DNA of 64,000 bases, from contig JAEOTM010000047.1 of the NCBI GenBank assembly GCA_016839815.1, positions 47,620 to 111,619 of the forward strand, in the 5' to 3' direction. The DNA is from Candidatus Hodarchaeota archaeon (GTDB lineage: Archaea > Asgardarchaeota > Heimdallarchaeia > Hodarchaeales > Hodarchaeaceae). A program made the translations under genes and the position numbers. The notes beneath the pieces were generated by a model. That model searched no databases and had not been told where the DNA came from. It worked only from the letters and a program-made list of their open reading frames with translations. Each line of letters opens with the position of its first letter. Position 1 is the first letter of the stretch. Below are positions 27,417 to 37,049 of the stretch, piece by piece.

Positions 27417-30341
27417 TTAAGAACAATTCACACAACGAGCAACTACTTCTTCATTTTTGATTTTGACTTTAACCCTTCCACAAGATTCACAAACCTCTGT
27501 TCCACATTTCTTACAGACAGAAAGAAGGTCAGGAGCGAAAGAGTTCTTACATCCTTGACATTGCTTAGGCATATGTTCAGGACAATATGTAGCCTCTGTG
27601 TTTGGATCAAATGTACTACATTCACCACATAAACCCTGTCCACATACTTTGCATACTTCGGAGTGATCCAGGCAAGCAGTTTTTCCACACTTCTGGCAGA
27701 AAGAAATATGTTCACTACAGAATAGCTTAAAACAAGTAGTACACACAAATGTAGGAGGGGAAATTTCTCCTGCCAATAATGATTGATAATAGTTCTCGGT
27801 GCTTATTTGAGGACCACATCCCTCGCACATGAGTTCAGCATTCCCATTATATAGATTAAGATTGAGATGAAATTGGTTAATGTTTTCCACACTATCTCGG
27901 TTTTCTTTAATAGAAACAGGTATAGTTAAACGAGGGACCCAATATACTGATTTTTCAATAATCGACACATCTGCCTTACCTGGCCTATAGAGATCTGGTG
28001 GCACACCTTGACCCTTAAGAACTTCAATGGACTTATGAAATGCCTCATAATTTTCCTGTTTCTCTTTGAATAGCTCTTGTCGTTTCATTTCACTTTTTTT
28101 TATCTGCTTTCTAAGTTCTTTAGTTCGTTCTTCATGCCTCATCTGTTTAGTAGATGTAGAATCAATGGATCGTTCAATTGCTTTAACTGATCTTCCCTCT
28201 GCAACACGAGCTTTCCGCTCTCCCTCCAAACTTTCCACACGTATTAGTGTTTCATCAAGTTTTTGATTCTCGATTTGTAGTTTTTCCTCTATTCCGCTTA
28301 TTTGATTAGATAACTTCGATAATTCCTTTCCAACTTTTTTTCCTGCAAGTTTTGAAATTTCAGTTCGTTCATATTCTCGTAATCGCTCCTGATAGATCGA
28401 TTCGGCCTCTGGAAAAGGATTCTGTGTAAAATACCAAATCAAATTTTCAGGGAGTTTAGTAATCACCTCTTTATCAAATTCAAGGAATTTATAATCTGAA
28501 AGGGGTTGAATTGCTAGATCTCTTGCGGGAAGAGAGGATGCGTGAATTCCTTCAATTGTGGTAGAGTTCCAATCAATTTTTCGTAAATCAAATGTACGAG
28601 ACATTTCCTCTTTAATTTGTACTGGAAACAGTAATTGGCCTTCTTTAATTGTTCTTTTTATATCTATTAAGGTTTTTGTAAAATAAAGAGGAGAATAATA
28701 TATCTCATAATCCCCTACCTCAAGATAAATTCCATCATGATCAGGATTGCCACTAAGACTTAGTCTTTCATGAATAACAGCCGTGTGTTCCTTATTTTCT
28801 GGTTTGATTTTCGGACTGAGAAAGCGTTCTGTAATTTTCCCCATTGCAGGTTTTTTCGACTTGAATGAGATTGTTGAAGGTAATTTCTCTTTCTTGACCT
28901 CAGAAACCGGTTTTTCTTTTTTCAGCTCAGCTTTTTTTGGTTTAGGAGGTTTTAACGTAAGAGCGGTAATTTCAGAATTGGTTAATGGGCCTTTATGTAA
29001 GCTTAACAACCAACGCGTTTTTAACATATTGACCCCATGGAGAGGATTGTAAGCGATGAAGTTACCTGGTTTCAGTGCACGAATCTTTCCCATTAAAGAT
29101 TTAAACTCCTCTTCCGTACCACCACTCCCTTCAAACACAGGTTTTAACGCACCTTGAACTTTTGCAATATCTTGATTGGTAGCTAATCTACCTAGTACCC
29201 AAGTAGCGATATTTGACAGCCCCCGGTAATCTAAATCACCAGGATTCTGTGTTGCTAAAACACATCCTAGTCCTGCAGCTCTTGCTTGTTTTAATAATAT
29301 TAGAAGTGCAGTTTTTGAAGGAGGACTAAGGGAACCAGCGGGCATGAATCCATACAACTCATCGAAGTATATTATAGCCCGTAAACGGCTTGTACCACCT
29401 TTCGACCAAGCCCAGCGTTGTACTTCTCCCAAAATTTCTGCTACAAAAGTATTTTTTTCATCGGAATCCGTTATTTTGCGTAGATCAAAAACTATAATAG
29501 GAGTTTTGTTCTCTTTCGTAGCTAAGCCAATTAATTTATCAAAATCAAGCTCCACTCCCGGAACTGTACGTACCATTAGTGCATTTATGTTACGGGCCAG
29601 TTCCTGACATTTAGTACTGGATATGAATTTATCAACTGCAAGTGAACCAACTTTTTTAAACGGAGGATCTTGGATTTTTTCTATTAGAAGATCCAAACCT
29701 ACAACGTTCTTTCTTTCATTTTCCCATACATGACGAATTATATTGTTTAGATATATAACACGATTATCAGTAGAGGAAGATGTACCTATCCCAACACGAG
29801 ATAACAGTAATTGTATTTTCAGATCTAAAGCACTTAACACTGCATCAGGTGATTCTTCCATCATCTTACTATAGTTTTTGGGTTTTTCAAAATGAGGGGT
29901 TAGTGAAATTTGAACACCTGCAGCATTTTTAGGAGTAATTAGTATTGTAGCAACTCTATCTGAATATTCAGCTTCAGCTGAAAGGTAATCATCGCCAAAT
30001 GAGTCTTCAAGCTTTTCTTCATATAAATTGATCCAATCATCTGCGATTTCTTCTGGATCTCCTCCCCCCCGATCTTCAGCTTCGACTTTGGCGTGTATTA
30101 ATAGTCTATCTCTAGAAAAATCACCAAGTCCTATTCCTAATGCTCCAATATCTCCCTTGGGATCAATTGCTATTACTGGAATATTCGATCGAATCGCTTC
30201 TTCAACTATTGACTTGCACACAACCGTTTTTCCCGAGCCTGAGGCCCCTAATACTGCAGCATGCGTTAAAAAAGTCGTAGAGGGTAATTCAAATCTTTCA
30301 CCCTCACCTATTCGTCCGAGAAAAAATTTTGGATCAGTCAT
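27417..30341 (-). CDS. HerA/VirB4-like ATPase with coiled coil and zinc-finger tail
   Basis: 974 residues. The Walker A motif GASGSGKTVVCKS (about residues 33-45) and Walker B IIYFDELYG (about 322-330), plus CVLATQNPGDL as the sensor segment, define the DUF87/HerA-FtsK class of hexameric ATPases. A K/P-rich linker (about 470-530) precedes a second domain. A long coiled coil (about 665-790) follows. The last 110 residues hold many CxxC pairs with CSEH and CLDH elements, like B-box or zinc-ribbon domains. A DNA- or protein-translocating machine is likely. No NurA nuclease is adjacent. It stands alone on the reverse strand. Confidence 0.75.
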   Translation of the reverse strand: MTDPKFFLGRIGEGERFELPSTTFLTHAAVLGASGSGKTVVCKSIVEEAIRSNIPVIAIDPKGDIGALGIGLGDFSRDRLLIHAKVEAEDRGGGDPEEIADDWINLYEEKLEDSFGDDYLSAEAEYSDRVATILITPKNAAGVQISLTPHFEKPKNYSKMMEESPDAVLSALDLKIQLLLSRVGIGTSSSTDNRVIYLNNIIRHVWENERKNVVGLDLLIEKIQDPPFKKVGSLAVDKFISSTKCQELARNINALMVRTVPGVELDFDKLIGLATKENKTPIIVFDLRKITDSDEKNTFVAEILGEVQRWAWSKGGTSRLRAIIYFDELYGFMPAGSLSPPSKTALLILLKQARAAGLGCVLATQNPGDLDYRGLSNIATWVLGRLATNQDIAKVQGALKPVFEGSGGTEEEFKSLMGKIRALKPGNFIAYNPLHGVNMLKTRWLLSLHKGPLTNSEITALTLKPPKPKKAELKKEKPVSEVKKEKLPSTISFKSKKPAMGKITERFLSPKIKPENKEHTAVIHERLSLSGNPDHDGIYLEVGDYEIYYSPLYFTKTLIDIKRTIKEGQLLFPVQIKEEMSRTFDLRKIDWNSTTIEGIHASSLPARDLAIQPLSDYKFLEFDKEVITKLPENLIWYFTQNPFPEAESIYQERLREYERTEISKLAGKKVGKELSKLSNQISGIEEKLQIENQKLDETLIRVESLEGERKARVAEGRSVKAIERSIDSTSTKQMRHEERTKELRKQIKKSEMKRQELFKEKQENYEAFHKSIEVLKGQGVPPDLYRPGKADVSIIEKSVYWVPRLTIPVSIKENRDSVENINQFHLNLNLYNGNAELMCEGCGPQISTENYYQSLLAGEISPPTFVCTTCFKLFCSEHISFCQKCGKTACLDHSEVCKVCGQGLCGECSTFDPNTEATYCPEHMPKQCQGCKNSFAPDLLSVCKKCGTEVCESCGRVKVKIKNEEVVARCVNCS

Positions 30342-30472
30342 TGTCTTTCCCTATATTTGATATTATGATGAAATTGAATTAAATTAATAAATGAATCCTT
30401 TAGTTCAAGGCCCAAATAAAACTATTCTATCTAAGAAACGCCAAAAATTTTCTGCTATACTGGTGTTGGAAG

Positions 30473-30721
30473 ATGTCTACACAAAAGTTTCCTCTTATTA
30501 CATTAAGCGGTACTCCAGAAGAAATAGGTACACAACATGGAGAACTCCTAAAAGACAAAATTCATTCTACAGTTACTTGGTATAAAAAATAATCTCTTCC
30601 GATGAAGAACGTATTTTAACTCTATGTAAGCATTTTAAATGGGAGAATGGGATTTAAGGAATACAAGTCAGGTTCTGAATATAAATTCCAGGTTGATGAG
30701 CTTGAGAAAAAACTGATGTAA
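30473..30721 (+). pseudogene. Remnant of a C45-family (penicillin acyltransferase-like) protein
   Basis: The reading frame from ATG 30473 gives 39 residues with LSGTPEEIGTQHGELLKDKI, the typical N-terminus of C45-family acyltransferases, then stops at TAA 30590. A shift at the A-run 30584-30589 restores a similar frame (IISSDEERILTLCKHF), and a second shift near 30650 gives a last stretch ending VDELEKKLM and a stop at 30719-30721. The catalytic N-terminal cysteine of the mature enzyme and the remaining 250 residues are missing. It is a decayed gene, although the first shift alone could be a sequencing error. Confidence 0.55.
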
Positions 30722-30935
30722 TCAGTATTAATCCTAAATTATGGTTTTTCCCCTTTATTTCAAATTACTTTGTTGTGAATAGAATCGTTCATTAAAACAA
30801 AACGTTTTCATAATACATACCAAATCACAGTGCATAGGACGCATGATAGGCTTCCTGCTTAGCTTATCAGAACAGAATGGCATTGATTGGCTTTCTAAAA
30901 ACTCCCTATATGTAGAATTCTCAATAAGGAGATAA
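30722..30935. other. Intergenic region before the divergent GTPase
   Basis: 214 bases, A/T-rich, containing only opposite-strand shadows. AATAAGGAGATAA just before 30936 is the ribosome binding site of the GTPase. No repeat was seen. Confidence 0.3.
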
Positions 30936-31529
30936 GTGTTCTTGGTAAATGTTGGTATATTAGGAGATATGAACTGCGGAAAAACCTCTGTTTTTGTACG
31001 ATTTATGAATTCATTAGCAGCAACCAACGAAAAGATAATCGCTGGTAGCCCAGGTGGACCAGAGATGTATACCACACAGACTGTAGATTTCATTCGATTC
31101 ACTCATAGGGGATTTATCCATGTTTTATATGGCACAGGTGGGCATACAACACCTATTACCGATTATTATCGAGTTTATGTTTTGAGAAACGCTAACCGAT
31201 TCCTTTGCATGTTTGATCTATCGATTGACTTAGATAGGCAACTTGAATTCTATCATAATCTTGAAATTCCCACAAAACAAGTAACGATTTTTCTTAACAA
31301 ATATGATCTGGCAAAAGAAAACTATGAGGAATATAAGGAAAAGGTAGAGGATTTCTTTATTAATGATCAAAAAAAATTAATAAAAGAAATTCTTCCCACT
31401 GTCGCCATTAAAGTTGAGGATAATCAATTTAAAAAGGAATCACAGAATTGTTTAAAGGGGATTTTAGATTTGTGTGAGTTTGACAAAGATGCGTCTGCAT
31501 TTGACGTTTGGGATGGACAAGGAAAATAA
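30936..31529 (+). CDS. Divergent small GTPase
   Basis: 197 residues from a GTG that follows AAGGAGATAA. The P-loop is GDMNCGKTS (residues 10-18), and the base-recognition motif is NKYD (about residue 127). The position of the switch II motif reads LYGTGGH, so the usual DxxG aspartate and the Gln of Ras/Rab are replaced. No C-terminal prenylation cysteine. It looks like an Arf/MglA-type switch with an altered active site. It is the first gene of a row with a winged-helix protein, an amidohydrolase and a GCS2-type ligase, which it may regulate. Confidence 0.75.
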   Translation: MFLVNVGILGDMNCGKTSVFVRFMNSLAATNEKIIAGSPGGPEMYTTQTVDFIRFTHRGFIHVLYGTGGHTTPITDYYRVYVLRNANRFLCMFDLSIDLDRQLEFYHNLEIPTKQVTIFLNKYDLAKENYEEYKEKVEDFFINDQKKLIKEILPTVAIKVEDNQFKKESQNCLKGILDLCEFDKDASAFDVWDGQGK

Positions 31530-31548
31530 TTAAACCTAGGTTTTAATA

Positions 31549-32460
31549 TTGGAGAATTCTGATCCATTTACACAACTTGTTGATACTCTAGCTGTAATTG
31601 AAAATCAAAACCGCATTCTTTGCCTAATAGCGGTATATTTGGGTCAAAAAGCCGATCAAAACACTATCCAAGGAATTACCGACATACTCTCAAGTCTTTT
31701 AGGTAAACATGAGCAATTTACTACGACAAAAACTCGGGGGTTGATCACCTCTCTTGTGAATGGTGGGATTCTGGAAAGAGAAAGAGAGAAAGTAATCAGC
31801 TCTACAAAAGTTTCTTTTCATTCGATCAGTTCTCTAGGCTATATTGTTTTGACTTATGTCCTACTGACATATGTCATAAGAATCGATCCTGCTTCAATCG
31901 AATGGGATACCAAAAGATTCAATGAATATACTGATTCTGAAGAAAAGATGATTTTATTCTCTATTGACACCTTAATTACTCAGGAGACTACTCTGAAACG
32001 GGTTTATACTTCACTTAGATCAGGAAAAGACCCTCGTAAAATTAAACTCTCAAAACCCTTAATTATCCCAGTCAAAAAAGTCTTTTCTGGGAATACTGGA
32101 TATAGAGTGTTTAAAATCTTTGAAGAACTAATTTGGGATTACTTACACAATAATACAGGATTCACTAAATTGGGACTTGAACAATCAACAGAAATACCAA
32201 CTGCATTAACTGGTTCATTGAAGAAACTGGATGGACTCTTTCTTCAACAAGAGAATTGGACAAAAGAAAGACGCTACCGATTATCAATTCAGGGGATTTT
32301 CATTTTACCAATCTTTGCGTTACTAATTAAGCATTTTTCTGTGGATAAATCGTTATTTCCTTCCCTAAAATTAGCGAGACTAGAGAAAGATGAAAATTAT
32401 TGGATTTCTCTGTCAAAATTAGGACATACGTTTTTTAAAACGGTATATAGGATCTCATAA
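31549..32460 (+). CDS. Protein with two winged-helix-like regions
   Basis: 303 residues from a TTG start 19 bases after the GTPase. Two regions read like winged helices. The N-terminal one (about residues 20-95) has a helix TKTRGLITSLVNGGILERERE followed by a strand. The C-terminal one (about 190-255) has EIPTALTGSLKKLDGLFLQQ and the wing RRYRLSIQGIF, as in MarR/ArsR-type proteins. I cannot place it in a named family. Its place beside the GTPase suggests an effector or scaffold; it could also bind DNA. Confidence 0.55.
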   Translation: MENSDPFTQLVDTLAVIENQNRILCLIAVYLGQKADQNTIQGITDILSSLLGKHEQFTTTKTRGLITSLVNGGILEREREKVISSTKVSFHSISSLGYIVLTYVLLTYVIRIDPASIEWDTKRFNEYTDSEEKMILFSIDTLITQETTLKRVYTSLRSGKDPRKIKLSKPLIIPVKKVFSGNTGYRVFKIFEELIWDYLHNNTGFTKLGLEQSTEIPTALTGSLKKLDGLFLQQENWTKERRYRLSIQGIFILPIFALLIKHFSVDKSLFPSLKLARLEKDENYWISLSKLGHTFFKTVYRIS

Positions 32461-32539
32461 TCCATTTTTTCTCTTTAATAGGGAAAATTAAAAAGCGACA
32501 AAATGAAAGATAACCTCCGAATTCTCAGAGGAAACTCAT

Positions 32540-33940
32540 TTGCTAAAGCTTTCAGATGAATTGAATAATCTCCATTATTTACCACTTGTGGATATTCACA
32601 CTCATATAGGCCGGGTTAAAATCGCAACAACAAAAGGAACCTCCCAACGAATCAACCAACCTCAAGATATAACGAATTTATATCAAAAGTTACAATATGA
32701 AATTGCTTCTCGTATCAATCAAACCAAAGAGAATCATTATATTGATATACTTGAGGTAGAAACATGTGTAGAACCTCTCTTCCCAATTGTTAAATCATTA
32801 CTCAGCGAACAATCCACAGTGAAATCACGAGCTTGGTTAGTAGACAAAATTGTAACATTCCCTTTTAATGACTTATTCCACCTAAAAACTGATCCTAAAT
32901 TTGTAAAAAGTAATCGTTATGTTCGTCATCAGGTCAATACATTGGAAAATACTTTTAGATTTACTCCTTTTTGTCGTGTTGATCCTACAGACTCGGATGC
33001 AACAAATGAAGTTCAAGAGTCTATTAAGCTTGGAATGTATGGATTGAAATTACATCCGCTTTCTCAAGGTTGGATAGAAAGAATAAAATCAGAAGAAACT
33101 AAGGAGGTATTACAAATTGCGGGAGATCTCAATATTCCAGTGATTTTTGATGTACCGAACAAAGGAGTGGCTCTTGATATTACAGCCGTGACTCAAGAAG
33201 CGCGTGATGAATCAGAGTTTCCTGTTTCGGTAATACTTGGTCATACTGGATTTGATTATTCTTCTCCGGAGGTTTTTGAGTGTCTCTCACAAGAAGGAAT
33301 GTATGCAGAAACTTCAGGAATGAGAGGGAAGGATGTTGAAATCTTCTTTAATAATGTATTAGAAGTTCCTGACTGGGAGGATAAGCTCCTCTTCGGTACT
33401 GACCACAATTATTTTAGTGTTCTTCAAGCAACGGATGTAATTGCTTTTTTATTCTCAAATCAGTTCCGCACATTACTAATCGAAAACGGAATTCAAAAAC
33501 AACCTATAGATATTGCATTCAAAATCTTAGGAGCGAATTCCTTATCCCTAATACCTGTAGCATGGCAAAGAAAAGAAAATAAATCTCCTAAACTCAAGTA
33601 TAAAATCAACAAACAAGTATTTCTTCAGTTTCTCAAGAAGTTCATGAGTATAGAGGGAAATTACCAGAGGATTGACTTGGGGTATGATCAAGCAAAAGAA
33701 CAAATTGTGCAAATCCTCACTATAGGGGAGAAAACCTCTAAAGTATCATTTGTAATTTATGAAACGATAAAACGAGACGAAATTCTTTTGCACTCACTTC
33801 ATTCAGCAATTCAAAAAGTGAATTATAGAGAACATTCATTATTTCCAATACTTTCCTCGCAAAAATCATTGAGAAGAGCAAAAAAATTGTCCTTGGAGAA
33901 ACTAGAGACTACGATGTCGCAGAATATGTCGCAAGAGTGA
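32540..33940 (+). CDS. Amidohydrolase, TIM-barrel (amidohydrolase_2 type)
   Basis: 466 residues from a TTG preceded by AGAGGAAA. Metal-site motifs are present: VDIHTHIG (HxH at residues 20 and 22), GLKLHPLSQGW, VILGHTGFDY and LLFGTDHNY (the final Asp). The family hydrolyses amide or C-C bonds in small molecules; the substrate is unknown. After residue 330 there is a C-terminal extension of about 130 residues rich in Lys/Gln and without known motifs. It overlaps the following GCS2-type gene by four bases (if that gene starts at 33937), which indicates translational coupling and a shared pathway. Confidence 0.8.
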   Translation: MLKLSDELNNLHYLPLVDIHTHIGRVKIATTKGTSQRINQPQDITNLYQKLQYEIASRINQTKENHYIDILEVETCVEPLFPIVKSLLSEQSTVKSRAWLVDKIVTFPFNDLFHLKTDPKFVKSNRYVRHQVNTLENTFRFTPFCRVDPTDSDATNEVQESIKLGMYGLKLHPLSQGWIERIKSEETKEVLQIAGDLNIPVIFDVPNKGVALDITAVTQEARDESEFPVSVILGHTGFDYSSPEVFECLSQEGMYAETSGMRGKDVEIFFNNVLEVPDWEDKLLFGTDHNYFSVLQATDVIAFLFSNQFRTLLIENGIQKQPIDIAFKILGANSLSLIPVAWQRKENKSPKLKYKINKQVFLQFLKKFMSIEGNYQRIDLGYDQAKEQIVQILTIGEKTSKVSFVIYETIKRDEILLHSLHSAIQKVNYREHSLFPILSSQKSLRRAKKLSLEKLETTMSQNMSQE

Positions 33941-36900
33941 AAACAATGGAACTAAAAGACTACTTATTAGAAACACCGTTATACTTCTCACATGGGATTG
34001 AAGTCGAAAATCATCTTGTGGATACTACTTCAGGTGAAGTACTGGTGGGAAATGATCTTCTGAGTACATGGGAGGAGATGTTTTCTGGAGCAGCAAAATA
34101 TTTAGAGAAACTAAAGAAAGCAAAACATACTCCAAAAACTATAGCAAAGAAGATAGTCAAAATAGAAGTCGCTGAAGAGCTAAAAAGAGAGAAACGGTTA
34201 AATTTCATATTCGTTCATTACCGACTTGGAAAGAAAACAGTCCGAGTCAATGTATTTGGTCCTGATCCAAATATTTCACAAATTACCTGGTTATTAGAAT
34301 TAGTAACCCCTCCCTGTGAGTATCTTGAAGAGATCGCATTTTGGATCGACTCTTTATACGCAGCTGCAGCTCATGGATTATCAAAACTAAAGAGTAAGTA
34401 CAAGCTGTTACCTTTAGGCCTGAATCCCATGGAAAAACGAGTACGAAGCGGTTTAACCTGTGGAGAGCACCACCATATTGGTGTAGCGTCATTTATTCGA
34501 GCACCTGTTTATAATATGTTACGCAACTATACTCCTCATTTGATCGCATTAAGCGCCACTTCTCCTTTTCTTAATCAAAAACCTAGTAGTAAGATCATTG
34601 TTAAGGAGAAAGAAGGAAAAAAGCAAGTAATTAGTAGAGGTATTCATTCTTATCGTCTAGCAAATAATACAGGACAAATGGGACCAAACATTCCGCAATA
34701 CCTTCCCATTATAGATGATATGACTACTCGGGAAGATTTTGCACGCTCGATCCGCAAAGTTCCCCCTGAGGACCGAATGATAGATCTTTTCCCCTATACA
34801 GATTATTCAACAATCGAGCTAAGGTTCTTTGATGCCCAACCTTGGAGGGAAAATCGTTTAGCTATGGTGTTACTTATTCAAGCCTTAGCACAAAAGACGA
34901 AAAACTTGATTAAAGAGAGGAAAGCAGTTCCAACTGTTTCTTCGCAGAGTTTATATGAAAACCGTCGAAAAGCAATTCAATTTGGCCTATTAGCTCAATT
35001 TACAAGGGATGAAAATCTAACTGGGGAGTTTGCCTGGTTCTATAACTATGATATCGAAAATGGAGTAAAAGCATCTAAGTTAATGCATTCTGTCCTGGCA
35101 TTATTCATTTACATTGAGGATGAACTTCTTGATTTGAATTCAAAGTATGTTGACCAGGTTCTTCTACCTGTTTTAGGTTCGGAAAAATTTGCTCCTCCAT
35201 TTACAGTATGTGAATATCTCCTATCACTCTTCACTGAAAAAGGGGAAAATGCCAATGAATTCCTGAATGAAATCTATTATTCTGAAAAACTTACTTATCC
35301 TCCGAAAGTAGCAGGTAATTTTTCTTCTTTTCTTGTTGAAAACCCTCCCGACTCATTTTCAGAAGTTAGTGCAGAAAAAGACAACTTAACCAGAATCTTA
35401 AGGCAGGATATCGCCACACGAGATGTTTTCAAGAGTCAACCTCCTCCAAAACCAAAAAAGAGAAAGATAAAGAAACCTGTTGTCCCTAAAGAGATACCTG
35501 TTGTAAAACCAAAGAAAAAAGTCCTAGTTGAAACACCTAAGAAAGTCCCACCTAAGAAGAAGGAACCAACCAAAACACCAAAAACAAAACCTGCAAAAGC
35601 AAAAAAACCAACTAAAGTTCCCCTCCTAAAGAAGGAAGTAAAGAAAACTCCTAAACTTAAACCAGTAGAAATCGTGCAGGAAAAAGCAAGTCAGGTAATT
35701 TCTGCATTTGATGAAAATGAAGATCTCGAAATTTATTCCCCTATGATTGAGATAGAACCAAAATATCAGAAGATTAACTCTAAAATCGCAAATATTATGC
35801 GTACACGTCGTCAAGAAATTGAAGCAAAACGAGTTGTATTCTTCCGAGAGCATCTAAAAGCAGAAGAATCTAATTTTAAGCCATTCCCAAAGAAAAGAGC
35901 CGCTGTATTTCCCGCTTTAATATCTGGTTCTGAATTATTTGGTTATATTGAGCTTACATTCGGTGATATAAAGAAAGTAATGTACCAATTTAGGAACAAT
36001 CCTATAACTTTAAGATTTTACGATGATACCACGAATAAAGAGGTAGATACGTTAAGGACTTTCATTGATATATCAACACTTGAAAAACGCCAAATGGTAA
36101 GAATACCTTGTTCTATCGACCTGGGAGAACTCTATGGAAAGATTAAGCTAAGAGTGGAGGCGGTTACCTCAACAAATCATCGATTATTGCCCGAAAAGTT
36201 CAGTTTTACATTAGAACGCAAAGATGAAATTAGTATTTCCCCCAAGGAGTTCTATATCACAAGTAATTTTGGGTCTGTAGAATGCATTTACAAAGCAACC
36301 AATGACTCAAAGAAGGAAGAAAGAGGGGAGTTGACGCTCCTATTAGCTACACAAGCATCATCATCACCTATTGTCATTTATGAGGAAAAGTTCTCAATTA
36401 AACCTCGTGCATCCTATGAATTGGCACGAAGTATTGATTTGTCAATTGATTATCAGCATAGTTCCTTTTATATTTTAGCTCGTGTAACTACAGGGCTTTT
36501 AAAGAAAAACCGATCTTTTAAGAGCATTCATGTTCCTGTATTACGTGAAGTGGTTGTCGATTGGTCATTTGAAACCCACACTGGTTCTAAAAATGACTTA
36601 TGGCTGGGTGTAGAGCCTAAAACACACTATGCTGTAGATTTTGTGTTTCATTTCCTTAGGTCATTGCCACCTGTAAGTATTACAATCTATATTAACACAT
36701 TTCCTCAAGGTGAAACAAAAAAATTGACGAGTTTACGATTAAAACGTTTCATCGATAAAGGAGACGAATTCCGTGCGCCAACGGTCAAATTTAAGACTCC
36801 GAAAAAATGTGGTTACTTAATCTTTGACGCGCAGATCCGTACTGAAAAAGGAATTCTTCCCATGCACCTTATTTCAGAACCTATTGGGGTATATGCGTTA

Positions 36901-36945
36901 ACCACAAAATCTACTTTCGAACAAAGCCGGAATTTAGATTTGTAA
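33937..36945 (+). CDS. GCS2-type carboxylate-amine ligase with long C-terminal extension
   Basis: 1002 residues from GTG 33937; ATG 33946 is the alternative. Residues about 1-400 match the glutamate-cysteine ligase GCS2 pattern: HGIEVENHLVD, LLELVTPPCEYLEE, GEHHHIGVAS, HLIALSATSPF and DYSTIELRFFDAQP. The family joins an amine to a carboxylate with ATP, as in gamma-glutamylcysteine synthesis. A Lys/Pro-rich linker (about residues 500-570) and a 400-residue C-terminal half with predicted beta sandwich segments follow; these are not part of normal GCS2 enzymes of 370-400 residues. Co-translated with the amidohydrolase, so one may make the amide the other breaks. Confidence 0.75.
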   Translation: MKTMELKDYLLETPLYFSHGIEVENHLVDTTSGEVLVGNDLLSTWEEMFSGAAKYLEKLKKAKHTPKTIAKKIVKIEVAEELKREKRLNFIFVHYRLGKKTVRVNVFGPDPNISQITWLLELVTPPCEYLEEIAFWIDSLYAAAAHGLSKLKSKYKLLPLGLNPMEKRVRSGLTCGEHHHIGVASFIRAPVYNMLRNYTPHLIALSATSPFLNQKPSSKIIVKEKEGKKQVISRGIHSYRLANNTGQMGPNIPQYLPIIDDMTTREDFARSIRKVPPEDRMIDLFPYTDYSTIELRFFDAQPWRENRLAMVLLIQALAQKTKNLIKERKAVPTVSSQSLYENRRKAIQFGLLAQFTRDENLTGEFAWFYNYDIENGVKASKLMHSVLALFIYIEDELLDLNSKYVDQVLLPVLGSEKFAPPFTVCEYLLSLFTEKGENANEFLNEIYYSEKLTYPPKVAGNFSSFLVENPPDSFSEVSAEKDNLTRILRQDIATRDVFKSQPPPKPKKRKIKKPVVPKEIPVVKPKKKVLVETPKKVPPKKKEPTKTPKTKPAKAKKPTKVPLLKKEVKKTPKLKPVEIVQEKASQVISAFDENEDLEIYSPMIEIEPKYQKINSKIANIMRTRRQEIEAKRVVFFREHLKAEESNFKPFPKKRAAVFPALISGSELFGYIELTFGDIKKVMYQFRNNPITLRFYDDTTNKEVDTLRTFIDISTLEKRQMVRIPCSIDLGELYGKIKLRVEAVTSTNHRLLPEKFSFTLERKDEISISPKEFYITSNFGSVECIYKATNDSKKEERGELTLLLATQASSSPIVIYEEKFSIKPRASYELARSIDLSIDYQHSSFYILARVTTGLLKKNRSFKSIHVPVLREVVVDWSFETHTGSKNDLWLGVEPKTHYAVDFVFHFLRSLPPVSITIYINTFPQGETKKLTSLRLKRFIDKGDEFRAPTVKFKTPKKCGYLIFDAQIRTEKGILPMHLISEPIGVYALTTKSTFEQSRNLDL

Positions 36946-36974
36946 TGGATTCGAACTTGTACTCATTTCTTTCA

Positions 36975-36996
36975 AAGGATTTAATTTTTAAAGGAT
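36975..36996 (+). promoter_or_regulatory. Possible TATA box for the VWA gene
   Basis: ggatttaatttttaaaggataa lies about 55-75 bases before the ATG 37050. An AAGGAG ribosome binding site precedes the start at 37038-37043. This suggests a promoter separate from the ligase gene, 104 bases upstream. Confidence 0.35.
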
Positions 36997-37049
36997 AAAT
37001 CAACCTAAACTGAAACAATATAGGATTACCTAACCAAGGAGACTTCTTG

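Noticed and set aside
30755..31102. 115-codon reverse-strand frame
   Set aside because: It overlaps the start of the GTPase, whose P-loop is clear, and has no motif of its own.
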